The notes under the pieces are model-generated. The model was not told the DNA's origin. It did not search any database and saw only the letters and a program-made list of their open reading frames with translations. A program made the position numbers and the translations under genes. Source: AP-15 sp035503615 (lineage in GTDB: Bacteria > Pseudomonadota > Alphaproteobacteria > ATCC43930 > CGMCC-115725). From it: 64,000 nt of DNA. The first letter of the stretch is position 1. The number at the start of each line of letters is the position of its first letter. Shown here one piece after another: positions 52,377 through 61,065 of the stretch. Location: NCBI GenBank assembly GCA_035503615.1, contig DATJTI010000005.1:31618-95617 (forward strand), given 5' to 3'.

Positions 52377-53409
52377 GTGCGCCCAGGCGCTTGGCTGCGG
52401 CCGTGATCAGCGACAGATCGACGTATTTGGGGCTGACCACGACGCGTTGCGGCAACACGCCAAGCTTGACGTCCTCGTCGATCTCACGCTGCACCGCCGG
52501 GATGTCCGGCATCAGATCGGGGGCGCGGTAGAAATCGTGCGAAGTGAAGGCGAACTGCAGATCCTTGAGCGGCTTGTGGGTCGCCTCGCTCAGGATGGCG
52601 AGCGCTTCGCCGCGGTTTTTCGGATCGAGAAACCAGCGTATCGCGCGCATGTAATCGGTGAAGAAATCGATCAGCGCCGGCCGGTTCTGGGCGATGAAAT
52701 CGGCCCGCATGCACCAGAACACCGCTTCCGAGATGCCATGCACCTGGGCCGCGGTGAACAATACCCGATATTTGCCGGTGGCCATCAGCTCGGCAGCGAA
52801 TTGCGGCAAGAGCTCGATCATATCGACCTTGCCCTGTTCGAGCATCGCCGGCTGGTTGGCGAAATTGGCCTCGACCGTCGTCACCTCGTTGTCGGTGATG
52901 CCGTGGCGGCGCAGCATCGCCCGCATCGTCGAATCCGCTTCCGAGCCGATCGCGTTGGTCGCGACCCGCCGGCCTTTGAGATCGTCGACAGTTTTGATCG
53001 GGCCATCCTTGGCGACCACATATTCACCGGGGAAATAGCCCTGGTGGCCGGTCTGGACCACATCGGCGACGATCGGCACGTCGAGATGCGCGTTGGTGAC
53101 GGCAAGCGCAAAGGCCGAATCAGAGAACGCCGCGATTTCGAGCTGGCGGATCGCCAGAGCCTGGATTTGCGGGGTGCTGCCGGGGAAGCGGATCGGCTCG
53201 AAATCATAGGTCTTGCCGTCGTTCGGCATGATTTCGGGATGACGCTTGGCCAGCACCGCGACCAGCGGGGCGAGGTGGCCGGGGGTCTCGGCCCAGCCGA
53301 CCCGGATCACCAGCGGAGCGGCCGCAGCCGCAGCCGGTGGCGCGGCGCCGACGCTCGCGGCGCTGAGCATCAGCGCAATGGCAAGAACCAGCAGGACTTT
53401 CGGTTGCAT
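52366..53409 (-). CDS. ABC transporter substrate-binding protein (NitT/TauT-like)
   Basis: 347 residues with a signal peptide (VLLVLAIALMLSAASVGAAPPAAA). It is a periplasmic type II binding fold: VIRVGWAETPGHLAPLVA, FPGSTPQIQALAIRQLEIAAFSD, DDLKGRRVATNAIGS. Ligands of this group are nitrate, taurine, aliphatic sulfonates, thiamine precursors or aromatic acids such as phthalate. The ATG has GGAGGGAGGCG before it. The 135-bp gap upstream contains a 16-bp tandem duplication (53501-53532). Confidence 0.9.
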   Translation of the reverse strand: MQPKVLLVLAIALMLSAASVGAAPPAAAAAAPLVIRVGWAETPGHLAPLVAVLAKRHPEIMPNDGKTYDFEPIRFPGSTPQIQALAIRQLEIAAFSDSAFALAVTNAHLDVPIVADVVQTGHQGYFPGEYVVAKDGPIKTVDDLKGRRVATNAIGSEADSTMRAMLRRHGITDNEVTTVEANFANQPAMLEQGKVDMIELLPQFAAELMATGKYRVLFTAAQVHGISEAVFWCMRADFIAQNRPALIDFFTDYMRAIRWFLDPKNRGEALAILSEATHKPLKDLQFAFTSHDFYRAPDLMPDIPAVQREIDEDVKLGVLPQRVVVSPKYVDLSLITAAAKRLGAHGS

Positions 53410-53543
53410 CGCCTCCCTCCGGTACGTTTCTCGGTCGGTCCGCCGATCTCTACCGTACCTGTCCGTGGCAAAACAACGTCCTCTCGCCATCTACTGCCAA
53501 GATCGTCGCCGGCCTAGATCGTCGCCGGATCGCTCCCGGCCAG

Positions 53544-54359
53544 TCATCTGCCGCTGCCGCGCTCGGCCAGGATCGCTTCGCCGCGCACCAGGTTCCAGAT
53601 GTGATCAACCATCTCGACAAACGCCGCCGAGCGGGTGAGCCCCGGATCCTCCTTGTCGAAGCGTGCCTCGACGATCTCCTTGATGCGCCCCGGCCGTGCC
53701 GTCATCACGGCGATCCGCTCGGCGAGAAACACCGCCTCCTGGACATCGTGGGTGACAAAGATCACGGTCTTGCGCGAGCGCTGCCAGATGCGCAGGAGTT
53801 CGGCCTGCATCAGGCTGCGGGTCTGCGCGTCGAGCGCGCCGAACGGTTCGTCCATCAGCAGGATCTGCGGGTCGATCGCCAGGGTGCGGGCGATTGCGGC
53901 GCGCTGCTTCATGCCGCCCGAGAGCTGCGAGGGATAGCTGTCCTCGAACCCGGCGAGCCCGACCAGCGCGATATATTCGCGGGCGCGGCCGATCCGCTCG
54001 TCGCGCGGCACGCGCTGCTTTTCGAGGCCGTAAAGGACGTTCTGCAGTACCGTCTTCCACGGAAACAGCGCGAAATGCTGGAAGACGATCCCGCGATCAG
54101 GCCCGGGCCCGGCGATCGGCTGGTCGGCGACCCGGATCGCACCGGTTTCGACCGGCAGAAAGCCGCCGACAAGATAGAGCAGCGTGCTCTTGCCGCAGCC
54201 GCTCGGACCGAGGAGTGCCACGAATTCGCGCTCGCCGATGTCGAGCGAGACATTGTCGAGGGCGATGACCGGCCGGCCATGCGGCGGGCGATAGACATGG
54301 CTGACCCGGTCGATGACGATCTGCGGCGCCACCGACAGGTGTGTGTTCCCGATCATCAT
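53544..54359 (-). CDS. ABC transporter ATP-binding protein (NitT/TauT-like)
   Basis: 271 residues with Walker A LLGPSGCGKSTLL, Q-loop VFQHFALFPW, signature LSGGMKQRAAIARTL, Walker B ILLMDEPFGALD and the switch His in FVTHDVQEA. It is the first gene of the transporter set and powers the two permeases. Two ATGs in tandem (54359, 54356) are possible starts. Confidence 0.95.
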   Translation of the reverse strand: MMIGNTHLSVAPQIVIDRVSHVYRPPHGRPVIALDNVSLDIGEREFVALLGPSGCGKSTLLYLVGGFLPVETGAIRVADQPIAGPGPDRGIVFQHFALFPWKTVLQNVLYGLEKQRVPRDERIGRAREYIALVGLAGFEDSYPSQLSGGMKQRAAIARTLAIDPQILLMDEPFGALDAQTRSLMQAELLRIWQRSRKTVIFVTHDVQEAVFLAERIAVMTARPGRIKEIVEARFDKEDPGLTRSAAFVEMVDHIWNLVRGEAILAERGSGR

Positions 54360-54478
54360 GCGGCACCGACCGCAAGGACCGGTCGCCGAGCGAGCATGGC
54401 GCGCGCCGCGCGGGATGACCGCAGCGCGGGGTTCGGATAGGATGCCGGCGATCCGGCGACGGTCAGAGGAGCCAGGGC

Positions 54479-54835
54479 ATGGCCTTTCAGCGCATGGTGC
54501 TCGAAATCGGCATGGGCACCGATATTCGCGGTGCCGACTATACCAAGGCGGCGGTGCGCGCGCTGCGCGACGCGCTGTGGCATAACGGGCTGAGCGTCGC
54601 CGATGCGGTCGGGCTGCCGGTCGATGCGATGCAGGTCGAAGTCAGGATCGGCGTGCCGCACCCCGAACAGGTCGACAAGGAGGCGGTGCTGGCAGTGCTG
54701 CCGCATGGCACGGGCACGGTGGAAGTCGTCGAAGGCGGGCTCGAAATCGCCAATGATTCGGGCACCAATAAGACGGTGATCGCCAACGCCGCAGCAATCG
54801 TGCGGCTCGATCTCGGGCAGGGGGGCAGGCCATGA
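54479..54835 (+). CDS. Lin0512 family protein (first of tandem pair)
   Basis: 118 residues matching the Lin0512 family (TIGR02058), unknown function: RMVLEIGMGTDIRGADYTKAAVRALRDAL, QVEVRIGVPHPEQVDKEAVLAVLPHG. About half the residues match the next gene, a clear tandem duplicate. It ends in an ATGA overlap with it. The conserved acidic residue and GADYTKAA are shared by both copies. Confidence 0.85.
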   Translation: MAFQRMVLEIGMGTDIRGADYTKAAVRALRDALWHNGLSVADAVGLPVDAMQVEVRIGVPHPEQVDKEAVLAVLPHGTGTVEVVEGGLEIANDSGTNKTVIANAAAIVRLDLGQGGRP

Positions 54836-55182
54836 CCGCCAAGCGTGTGATCCTCGAACTCGGCAGCGGCAACGACCTGCATGGCGGCGACTATACCAAG
54901 GCCGCTGTGCGCGCCGTCTCGGATGCGCTGCACCACAGCTCGCTCACGCTGATCCGCACCTTCGGCCTCGACTCGCGGCGGATGCAGGTCGAGGTCACGA
55001 TCGGCGTGCAGCAGCCCGACCAGGTCGATGCCGCGGCGGTCAAGGCCGCATTGCCGCATGGCGAGGTGAGCGTGCGGGTGGTCAAGGGCGGCCTCGATGT
55101 CCCCGACGAGGCGGGTGACGTCGCGATAATCGCCAGCGCCGCTGTCGCCGTCCGCATGGAACTGCCCCAGGCCCGCGGCTGA
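54832..55182 (+). CDS. Lin0512 family protein (second of tandem pair)
   Basis: 116 residues, same family: RVILELGSGNDLHGGDYTKAAVRAVSDAL and QVEVTIGVQQPDQVDAAAVKAALPHG. The tight coupling suggests the two form a hetero-oligomer. It converges with the pseudo-dihydroorotase gene, 11 bp apart. Confidence 0.85.
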   Translation: MTAKRVILELGSGNDLHGGDYTKAAVRAVSDALHHSSLTLIRTFGLDSRRMQVEVTIGVQQPDQVDAAAVKAALPHGEVSVRVVKGGLDVPDEAGDVAIIASAAVAVRMELPQARG

Positions 55183-55193
55183 CTTGCGGCAAA

Positions 55194-56480
55194 TCATCCG
55201 GCGCGCTGAAAGATCGTGCGGCCATCGACGAGGGTGCGCACGACGCGGCCGCGCACCGGGTAGTCGTCAAAGGGGGCGTTCTTTGATTTCGAGCGGAACG
55301 CGTCGGGGTCGATGCGCCACGGCTCGTTCGGATCGAACAGCACCAGATCGGCCGGCGATCCGGGGGCGAGGCGACCGATCGGGAGGCGCAGGATCCGGGC
55401 CGGGTGCCAGCTCAGCCGCGCCAAGACATCCAGCAGCCCGAGCGCGCCGTCGTGATAAAGCCTCAACGACAACGGCAGCAGGGTTTCGAGCCCGACGATC
55501 CCATAGGCCGCCGAACTGAATGGCAGCCGCTTCGAATCCTGGTCCCACGGCGCGTGATCGCTGGCGATCGCATCGATCGTGCCGTCGGCGAGCCCGGCGA
55601 CGATGGCACGCCGGTCGGCTTCGCTGCGCAGTGGCGGCGAGAGCTTGGCAAAGGTGCGGTAATCGCCGATCGCGGTCTCGTTCAGTGTGAAATAGGCAGG
55701 CGCGGTGTCGCAAGTGACCGGCAACCCGCGCGCCTTCGCCTGGCGGATCGCCTCGACCGCCGCACCGGTCGAGAGATGGGCGGCATGGTAGCGGGCACCG
55801 GTCAATTCGACGAGCCGCAGGTCGCGCTCGATCATGATGATCTCGGCCGCCGGCGGGATCGCGGCGAGCCCGAGCCGGGTCGCAATCTCGCCCTCATTGA
55901 CCTCGCCGGCAGCGGCGAGGCTCGGCTCCTCCGGGTGCTGCAGCACCAGGAGGTCGAAGCTGCGGGCATAGGAGAGCACCCGGCGCATGACCAGCGCGTC
56001 GGCGACCGCCCTGACCCCGTCGGTGAAGCCGACCGCCCCATTCGCCGCCAGCAGGCCCATCTCGGTCAATTGCTTGCCAGCGAGCCCCTTGGTCGCCGCG
56101 GCATAGGTGTGGACCTTGGCGAGCCGGACCTCGCGCGCCCGGCGGGCCAAAAATTCGACAACCGAGACATCATCGACCGGCGGCTCGGTGTTGGGTAGCG
56201 CCACCATCGTCGTGACCCCACCCGCCGCCGCGGCTTCCCCCGCGCTCTCGATCGATTCCATGTGCTCGGCGCCGGGCTCGCGCAATTGCACGCGCATGTC
56301 GACGAGACCGGGTGCGAGGCACAATCCCTCGGCATCGATGATTTCGGCACCACCGGCGCAGACAGCGAGATCGCCGCCGACCGCCGCGATCCGCTCGCCC
56401 TCGATCAGCAGGTCACCCGGCACATCACGCCGGCTTGCCGGATCGAGCAGCCGCGCACCGCGGATCAGGAGGCGGCTCAC
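55194..56480 (-). CDS. Dihydroorotase-like protein lacking the zinc HxH motif (pseudo-DHOase)
   Basis: 428 residues with the amidohydrolase fold and dihydroorotase layout: GLVDMRVQLREPG, VALPNTEPPVDD, LSPPLRSEADR, IASDHAPWDQDSKRLPF. The metal-binding HxH of true enzymes (DxHxHxR) reads DMRVQLR here, so both His ligands are lost, and the later HAPH is HAPW. Such inactive PyrC-like subunits (PyrC-prime/PyrX) partner PyrB in Pseudomonas. The GTG start overlaps the pyrB stop. A catalytic PyrC should lie elsewhere. Confidence 0.9.
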   Translation of the reverse strand: MSRLLIRGARLLDPASRRDVPGDLLIEGERIAAVGGDLAVCAGGAEIIDAEGLCLAPGLVDMRVQLREPGAEHMESIESAGEAAAAGGVTTMVALPNTEPPVDDVSVVEFLARRAREVRLAKVHTYAAATKGLAGKQLTEMGLLAANGAVGFTDGVRAVADALVMRRVLSYARSFDLLVLQHPEEPSLAAAGEVNEGEIATRLGLAAIPPAAEIIMIERDLRLVELTGARYHAAHLSTGAAVEAIRQAKARGLPVTCDTAPAYFTLNETAIGDYRTFAKLSPPLRSEADRRAIVAGLADGTIDAIASDHAPWDQDSKRLPFSSAAYGIVGLETLLPLSLRLYHDGALGLLDVLARLSWHPARILRLPIGRLAPGSPADLVLFDPNEPWRIDPDAFRSKSKNAPFDDYPVRGRVVRTLVDGRTIFQRAG

Positions 56481-57451
56481 GCTCCCTCCCACGTCTGCGG
56501 CCCGTTGCCGAGATCGCGGGTCAGCATTTCGAGGCAAGCCATGCGCACCGCGACCCCCATCTCGACCTGCTGGCGGATCACGCTGCGGTCGATGTCATCG
56601 GCGACCTCGCTGCCGATCTCGACGCCGCGGTTCATCGGCCCCGGATGCATGATCAGCGCGTCGGGTTTGGCCGCGCGCAGCTTGCCGTAATCGAGCCCGA
56701 AGAAATGAAAGTATTCGCGGGTCGACGGCACAAACGAGCCGTGCATCCGCTCCATCTGCAGGCGCAGCATCATCACGATATCGACCGCGGCGAGACCGGC
56801 CGCCATATCATGGAAGACTTCGACGCCAAGCCGCTCGACCGCGGCCGGCAGCAAGGTGCGCGGCGCCACCACCCGCACCCGGGCACCCATCGTGTTGAGC
56901 AACGCGATATTCGAGCGCGCCACCCGGCTGTGCAGCACATCGCCGCAAATCGCGACGACGAGCCCGCCGAGCCGCCCTTTGCGGCGGCGGATCGTCAGCG
57001 CGTCGAGCAGCGCCTGGGTCGGGTGCTCATGGCTGCCGTCGCCGGCATTGATGACCGCACAATCGACTTTTTGCGAGAGCAGCTGAACCGCACCCGATTC
57101 GGGATGGCGCACGACCAGCACATCGGGATGCATTGCGTTCAAGGTCATCGCGGTATCGATCAAGGTCTCGCCCTTGACCATCGAACTGACCGCCACGGCC
57201 ATGTTGATGACGTCGCCACCGAGCCGTTTGCCGGCCAGCTCGAACGAGGTGCGGGTGCGGGTCGAGTTCTCGAAAAAGCAGTTGATGATCGTGCGGCCGC
57301 GCAGCAATGCGCGCTTTTTTTCCGCCTGGCGGTTCAGCTCGACATAGCCGTCGGCAAGGTCGAGAAATCGTTCGATCTCGGCCGCCGACAGGCCCTCGAT
57401 GCCCAGCAGGTGGCGATGCCGGAACGCGGCACCGTTAACGCTATCTTGCAT
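56477..57451 (-). CDS. pyrB: Aspartate carbamoyltransferase catalytic subunit
   Basis: 324 residues. The carbamoyl-phosphate site is FFENSTRTRTSFELAGKRLG, followed by KGETLIDTAMTLN, AGDGSHEHPTQALLDALTI, HSRVARSN and HPGPMNRGVEI. It joins carbamoyl phosphate and aspartate in pyrimidine synthesis. ATG at 57451 is chosen; a longer frame lacks support. It probably assembles with the next gene's product into a dodecamer, as in Pseudomonas. Confidence 0.96.
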   Translation of the reverse strand: MQDSVNGAAFRHRHLLGIEGLSAAEIERFLDLADGYVELNRQAEKKRALLRGRTIINCFFENSTRTRTSFELAGKRLGGDVINMAVAVSSMVKGETLIDTAMTLNAMHPDVLVVRHPESGAVQLLSQKVDCAVINAGDGSHEHPTQALLDALTIRRRKGRLGGLVVAICGDVLHSRVARSNIALLNTMGARVRVVAPRTLLPAAVERLGVEVFHDMAAGLAAVDIVMMLRLQMERMHGSFVPSTREYFHFFGLDYGKLRAAKPDALIMHPGPMNRGVEIGSEVADDIDRSVIRQQVEMGVAVRMACLEMLTRDLGNGPQTWEGA

Positions 57452-57573
57452 AAAGACGGTACTATAATTTGCGGTCAACGGGGCGGCAAGGCATGGTCGG
57501 AGGGTGCGAGCGGTATCTTGTCGCGGCGGGCAACGAACCTTCGTACATCCTGCTGGCACCTACCGAGAGGATC

Positions 57574-57738
57574 ATGACGCGTGCGACGGGCTTTGCCACC
57601 AACCCTAGCCGGGCGGTGCGTCTCCCGAAGGTGGTCGGTTTTTCCAGCGGGATCCGCGAAGTGGATGTGGTCAACCGTCGCGAATTTGAGCGCAGCCCGG
57701 AGCTGCGGGTCGAGAACCGGGGAGCGGGCGCGCCATGA
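57574..57738 (+). CDS. Possible small protein upstream of slipin
   Basis: 54 residues (MTRATGFATNPSRAVRLPK, then VGFSSGIREVDVVNRREFER and a Gly/Ala end). Its stop overlaps the slipin start (ATGA), which argues for a gene. GAGAGG lies a little close to the ATG. No family recognised; divergent from pyrB. Confidence 0.4.
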   Translation: MTRATGFATNPSRAVRLPKVVGFSSGIREVDVVNRREFERSPELRVENRGAGAP

Positions 57739-58652
57739 GCCCCAATCCGATCACACTCGCGATGGTCGTCGTGCTCGCCGGGCTCGGCGTGCTGGCGATC
57801 CTGGCCGGATTGATTGCGCCCGGCGCCGTGCTGATCGCCGCGGCGCTGATCGTCTTCACCGCGGTCAAGATGGCGCGGCAATGGGAACACGCTGTGGTGC
57901 TGCGGGCCGGCAAGTTCCTCGCCGTCCGCGGACCCGGCCTGTTCGTGATCGTCCCGATCCTCGACAATGTCATCGCCGTGATCGACAACCGGCTGCGCAC
58001 CACCCAATTCGTCGCCGAGCAGACCCTGACCCGCGACACTGTGCCGGTCGATGTCGATGCGATCATCTTCTGGCTCGTCACCGATGCGCGCCGTGCGGCA
58101 CTCGATGTCGTCAGCTATGGCGAGGCGATCTCGTGGGCGGCGCAGACCTCTTTGCGCGAGATGATCGGCGCTGCCGACCTGGCGATGCTGCTGTCGAACC
58201 GCAAGGCGATGGACGAGGAATTGCGCGCCACCATTCATGCGAAGACCGCGGCATGGGGGATCGATGTCCGCTCGGTCGAGCTCCGCGACGTCCGCATCCC
58301 GGTGGCGCTGCAGGACGCGATGAGCCGGCAGGCGCAGGCCGAGCGCGAGCGCCAGGCGCGCGTCATCCTCGGCACCGCCGAGGCCGAGATCGCTCATAGT
58401 TTTGTCGAGGCGGCCCAGACCTATGCCGACGATCCCGTCGCCATGCATCTGCGCGGCATGAACATGCTCTATGAGAGCGTCAAGGAGCGCGGCAGCACGA
58501 TCATCGTGCCGAGCAGCGCCATCGACACGATGAACCTCGGCGGCATATCCGGCATCGCCGCGCTTGCGCAGACCAGTCCGACGACCGCCCCGGGCGCTTC
58601 CGGCGCGCCGACTGCGGGCCCGTGGTCACCGGCCGCACCGCGCAAATCATGA
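57735..58652 (+). CDS. Slipin (SPFH/band 7) membrane protein
   Basis: 305 residues: one or two N-terminal membrane helices (about 8-45), the SPFH domain starting QWEHAVVLRAGKFLAVRGPGLFVIVPILD, and LRTTQFVAEQTLTRDTVPVDVDAIIFWLV. The coiled region SRQAQAERERQARVILGTAEAEI follows. Slipins make membrane scaffolds and often pair with NfeD proteases, but no nfeD gene is visible. Confidence 0.92.
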   Translation: MSPNPITLAMVVVLAGLGVLAILAGLIAPGAVLIAAALIVFTAVKMARQWEHAVVLRAGKFLAVRGPGLFVIVPILDNVIAVIDNRLRTTQFVAEQTLTRDTVPVDVDAIIFWLVTDARRAALDVVSYGEAISWAAQTSLREMIGAADLAMLLSNRKAMDEELRATIHAKTAAWGIDVRSVELRDVRIPVALQDAMSRQAQAERERQARVILGTAEAEIAHSFVEAAQTYADDPVAMHLRGMNMLYESVKERGSTIIVPSSAIDTMNLGGISGIAALAQTSPTTAPGASGAPTAGPWSPAAPRKS

Positions 58653-58658
58653 CGACCG

Positions 58659-58692
58659 CTCAGCCTGCATTGGCACTCAGCCTGCATTGGCG
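58659..58692. repeat. 17-bp tandem duplication across the ruvX stop
   Basis: CTCAGCCTGCATTGGCA (58659-58675) and CTCAGCCTGCATTGGCG (58676-58692) differ at one base. On the minus strand the ruvX stop TGA lies in the second copy and an extra TGA lies in the first. Confidence 0.92.
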
Positions 58693-59144
58693 AGAAAATC
58701 GAGACAGCCTTGCAGGATGTAGGCGGCGGCGACGCGGTCGATAATCGCGGCCCGGCGGCGGCGGGTCATGTCGGCGGCGATCATCTCGCGCTCGACCGCT
58801 GCAGTCGACAGCCGCTCATCCCACAGGGCGACCGGCAAGTCGCGCCAGGCGGCGAGGTTGCGGGCGAACTGGCGGACCCCTTGGGTGCGCGGCCCGTCGC
58901 CGCCGGACAGCGTCAGCGGCAGCCCGATCACCAGCCCGCCCGCGCCATGGATGTCGATCAGCGCGCCGAGCCGGGCGAGATCGTCGCGCGCGCGCCGCCG
59001 GCGAAGCGTTTCGAGCGGGGTGGCGATGACGCGGCGCGTGTCGGACAGGGCGAGGCCGATCGTTTTGGTGCCGACATCGAGGCCGATGAGCCGCATGCCA
59101 ACCGGCACGGCATCGCGCAACGCTGCGGGGTCGGCTAGAATCAT
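58677..59144 (-). CDS. ruvX: Holliday junction resolvase RuvX/YqgF
   Basis: 155 residues, RNase H-like fold: GLDVGTKTIGLALSD (first Asp), LVIGLPLTLSGGDGPRTQGVRQFA, and WDERLSTAAVEREM (Glu). YqgF acts in 16S rRNA 5-prime processing in E. coli and is also called a Holliday junction resolvase. ATG at 59144 gives a normal length; the frame extends to 59315 without support. It is divergent from gatC by 74 bp. Confidence 0.92.
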   Translation of the reverse strand: MILADPAALRDAVPVGMRLIGLDVGTKTIGLALSDTRRVIATPLETLRRRRARDDLARLGALIDIHGAGGLVIGLPLTLSGGDGPRTQGVRQFARNLAAWRDLPVALWDERLSTAAVEREMIAADMTRRRRAAIIDRVAAAYILQGCLDFLANAG

Positions 59145-59218
59145 CGTCGCGGATATCCTATTTTCGGCGTCCCGGCGGGCGGTTGCGGAGGCGGTGCGAA
59201 CATGGCGTTGGATCGGGC

Positions 59219-59521
59219 ATGGCGCTAGACCGGGCTGCGGTCGCCCATATCGCCGCATTGGCGCGGATCCGCCTCGCCGAGACCGAGCTTGCGCCGCTGG
59301 CTGACGAGCTGTCACAGATCATCGACTGGTTCGAGCAATTGAGCGAGCTCGACACCAGCACGGTCGAGCCGATGGCCAGCGTGGCGGCGGCCGGCCTGCC
59401 GATGCGCGACGACCGAGTGAGCGACGGCAATTGCCGCGAGGCGATCCTCGGCAACGCTCCGCGGGTCGCGCCGGCGGCGGCCGAGCGCGGGTTCTTTGCC
59501 GTGCCGAAGGTGGTCGAGTGA
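59219..59521 (+). CDS. gatC: Asp/Glu-tRNA amidotransferase subunit C
   Basis: 100 residues: VAHIAALARIRLAETELAPLADELSQIIDWFEQLSELDTSTVEP is the standard GatC pattern, and the end matches PRVAPAAAERGFFAVPKVVE. It stabilises GatA and GatB in the amidotransferase that makes Gln- and Asn-tRNA from misacylated forms. It couples to gatA by GTGA. Confidence 0.97.
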   Translation: MALDRAAVAHIAALARIRLAETELAPLADELSQIIDWFEQLSELDTSTVEPMASVAAAGLPMRDDRVSDGNCREAILGNAPRVAPAAAERGFFAVPKVVE

Positions 59522-61065
59522 GCGATTCGCTGACGCAGCTAACCCTGGCCGAGGCACGCGACGGGCTCGCCCGCAAGGTGTTTTCGGCCCGTGAGCTGGC
59601 CCTGGCGCACATCGCCGCGGTCGAAGCGGTGAGGCCGCTCAACGCCTTCATCACGGAAACCCCCGAGCGCGCGCTGGCGATGGCCGCGGCGGCCGACGAT
59701 CGTCTGGCGCATGGCCAAGCCCGGCCGCTCGACGGGGTGCCGATCGCGGTCAAGGACCTCTTCTGCACCAAGGGTGTGCTGACGACGGCCGCGTCGCACA
59801 TTCTCGACGGTTTCCGTCCGCCTTACGAATCGACCGTGACCGAAAAGCTGTGGCAGGCCGGAGCCGTCATGCTCGGCAAGACCAATCTCGACGAGTTCGG
59901 GATGGGCTCGTCGAACATGACGAGCCATTACGGCCCGGTCGAGAACCCGTGGCGACGCCAGCCTGGTGGAAGGGCCGGAGATAACCGGCCGCTGGTGCCG
60001 GGCGGGTCGTCGGGAGGCTCGGCCGCGGCGGTGGCGGCGCGTGCCGCACTGGCAGCGACCGGCACCGATACCGGCGGCTCGATCCGCCAGCCGGCGAGCT
60101 TTTGCGGCATTGTCGGGCTGAAGCCGAGCTATGGGCGCTGCTCGCGCTGGGGGGTGATCGCCTACGCCTCCTCGCTCGACCAGCCGGGACCGATGACCCG
60201 CACCGTGCGCGACGCGGCAATCCTGCTGCAGAGCATGGCCGGACACGATCCGAAGGATTCAACCTCGGCGCCGTTGCCGGTGCCGAATTACGAGGCGGCG
60301 CTGAGCGGCGACATCCGCGGGCTGCGCATCGGTCTGCCGCATGAATACCGCGCTCCCGGCATGCCGGGCGAGATTGAAGCGGTGTGGCAGCAGGGCGCCG
60401 AGTGGCTGCGCCGGGCCGGTGCCGAGCCGGTCGAGATCAGCCTGCCGCACACCCGATATGCGTTGCCGGCCTATTACATCATTGCTCCGGCCGAAGCCTC
60501 CTCGAACCTTGCGCGCTATGACGGGGTGCGCTTCGGGCTCAGGGTCGAGGGCGACAACCTCGACGAGATGTATGAGCTGACCCGCGCCGCCGGCTTTGGT
60601 GCGGAAGTCCGCCGCCGGGTGCTGATCGGCACCTACGTGCTGTCGGCCGGCTATTACGACGCCTATTATTTGAAGGCGCAGCGGGTCCGCGCCCTGATTG
60701 CGCAGGATTTTGCCGCGGCCTTTACCCAGGTCGACTGCCTCTTGGCGCCGACGGCACCGTCCTCCGCCTTTGCCATCGGCGAGACCGGCGACGACCCGGT
60801 GGCGATGTATCTCAATGATCTCTTCACCGTACCCGCCTCGCTTGCCGGATTGCCGGCGATCTCGGTCCCGGCGGGACGATCCGGCGACGGTCTGCCGCTC
60901 GGCCTGCAGATCATCGGCCGGCCGTTTGACGAAGCCGGCGTGCTGCGCGCCGCCGGCGTGCTGGAAGATGCCGCCCAATTCCGCGATCTGCCCGGCTTTG
61001 TCGCGGCAGGCCGAAGGATTCGCGACCGCGACGACAGCCATCACCTGCGACAGGCGGGATCATGA
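59518..61065 (+). CDS. gatA: Asp/Glu-tRNA amidotransferase subunit A
   Basis: 515 residues of the amidase-signature family. Lys79 in IAVKDLFCTKG and the Ser pair in PGGSSGGSAAAVAA and TGTDTGGSIRQPA give the Ser-Ser-Lys site that releases ammonia from glutamine. GTG at 59518 overlaps the gatC stop; its end overlaps gatB by ATGA. Confidence 0.97.
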   Translation: MSDSLTQLTLAEARDGLARKVFSARELALAHIAAVEAVRPLNAFITETPERALAMAAAADDRLAHGQARPLDGVPIAVKDLFCTKGVLTTAASHILDGFRPPYESTVTEKLWQAGAVMLGKTNLDEFGMGSSNMTSHYGPVENPWRRQPGGRAGDNRPLVPGGSSGGSAAAVAARAALAATGTDTGGSIRQPASFCGIVGLKPSYGRCSRWGVIAYASSLDQPGPMTRTVRDAAILLQSMAGHDPKDSTSAPLPVPNYEAALSGDIRGLRIGLPHEYRAPGMPGEIEAVWQQGAEWLRRAGAEPVEISLPHTRYALPAYYIIAPAEASSNLARYDGVRFGLRVEGDNLDEMYELTRAAGFGAEVRRRVLIGTYVLSAGYYDAYYLKAQRVRALIAQDFAAAFTQVDCLLAPTAPSSAFAIGETGDDPVAMYLNDLFTVPASLAGLPAISVPAGRSGDGLPLGLQIIGRPFDEAGVLRAAGVLEDAAQFRDLPGFVAAGRRIRDRDDSHHLRQAGS

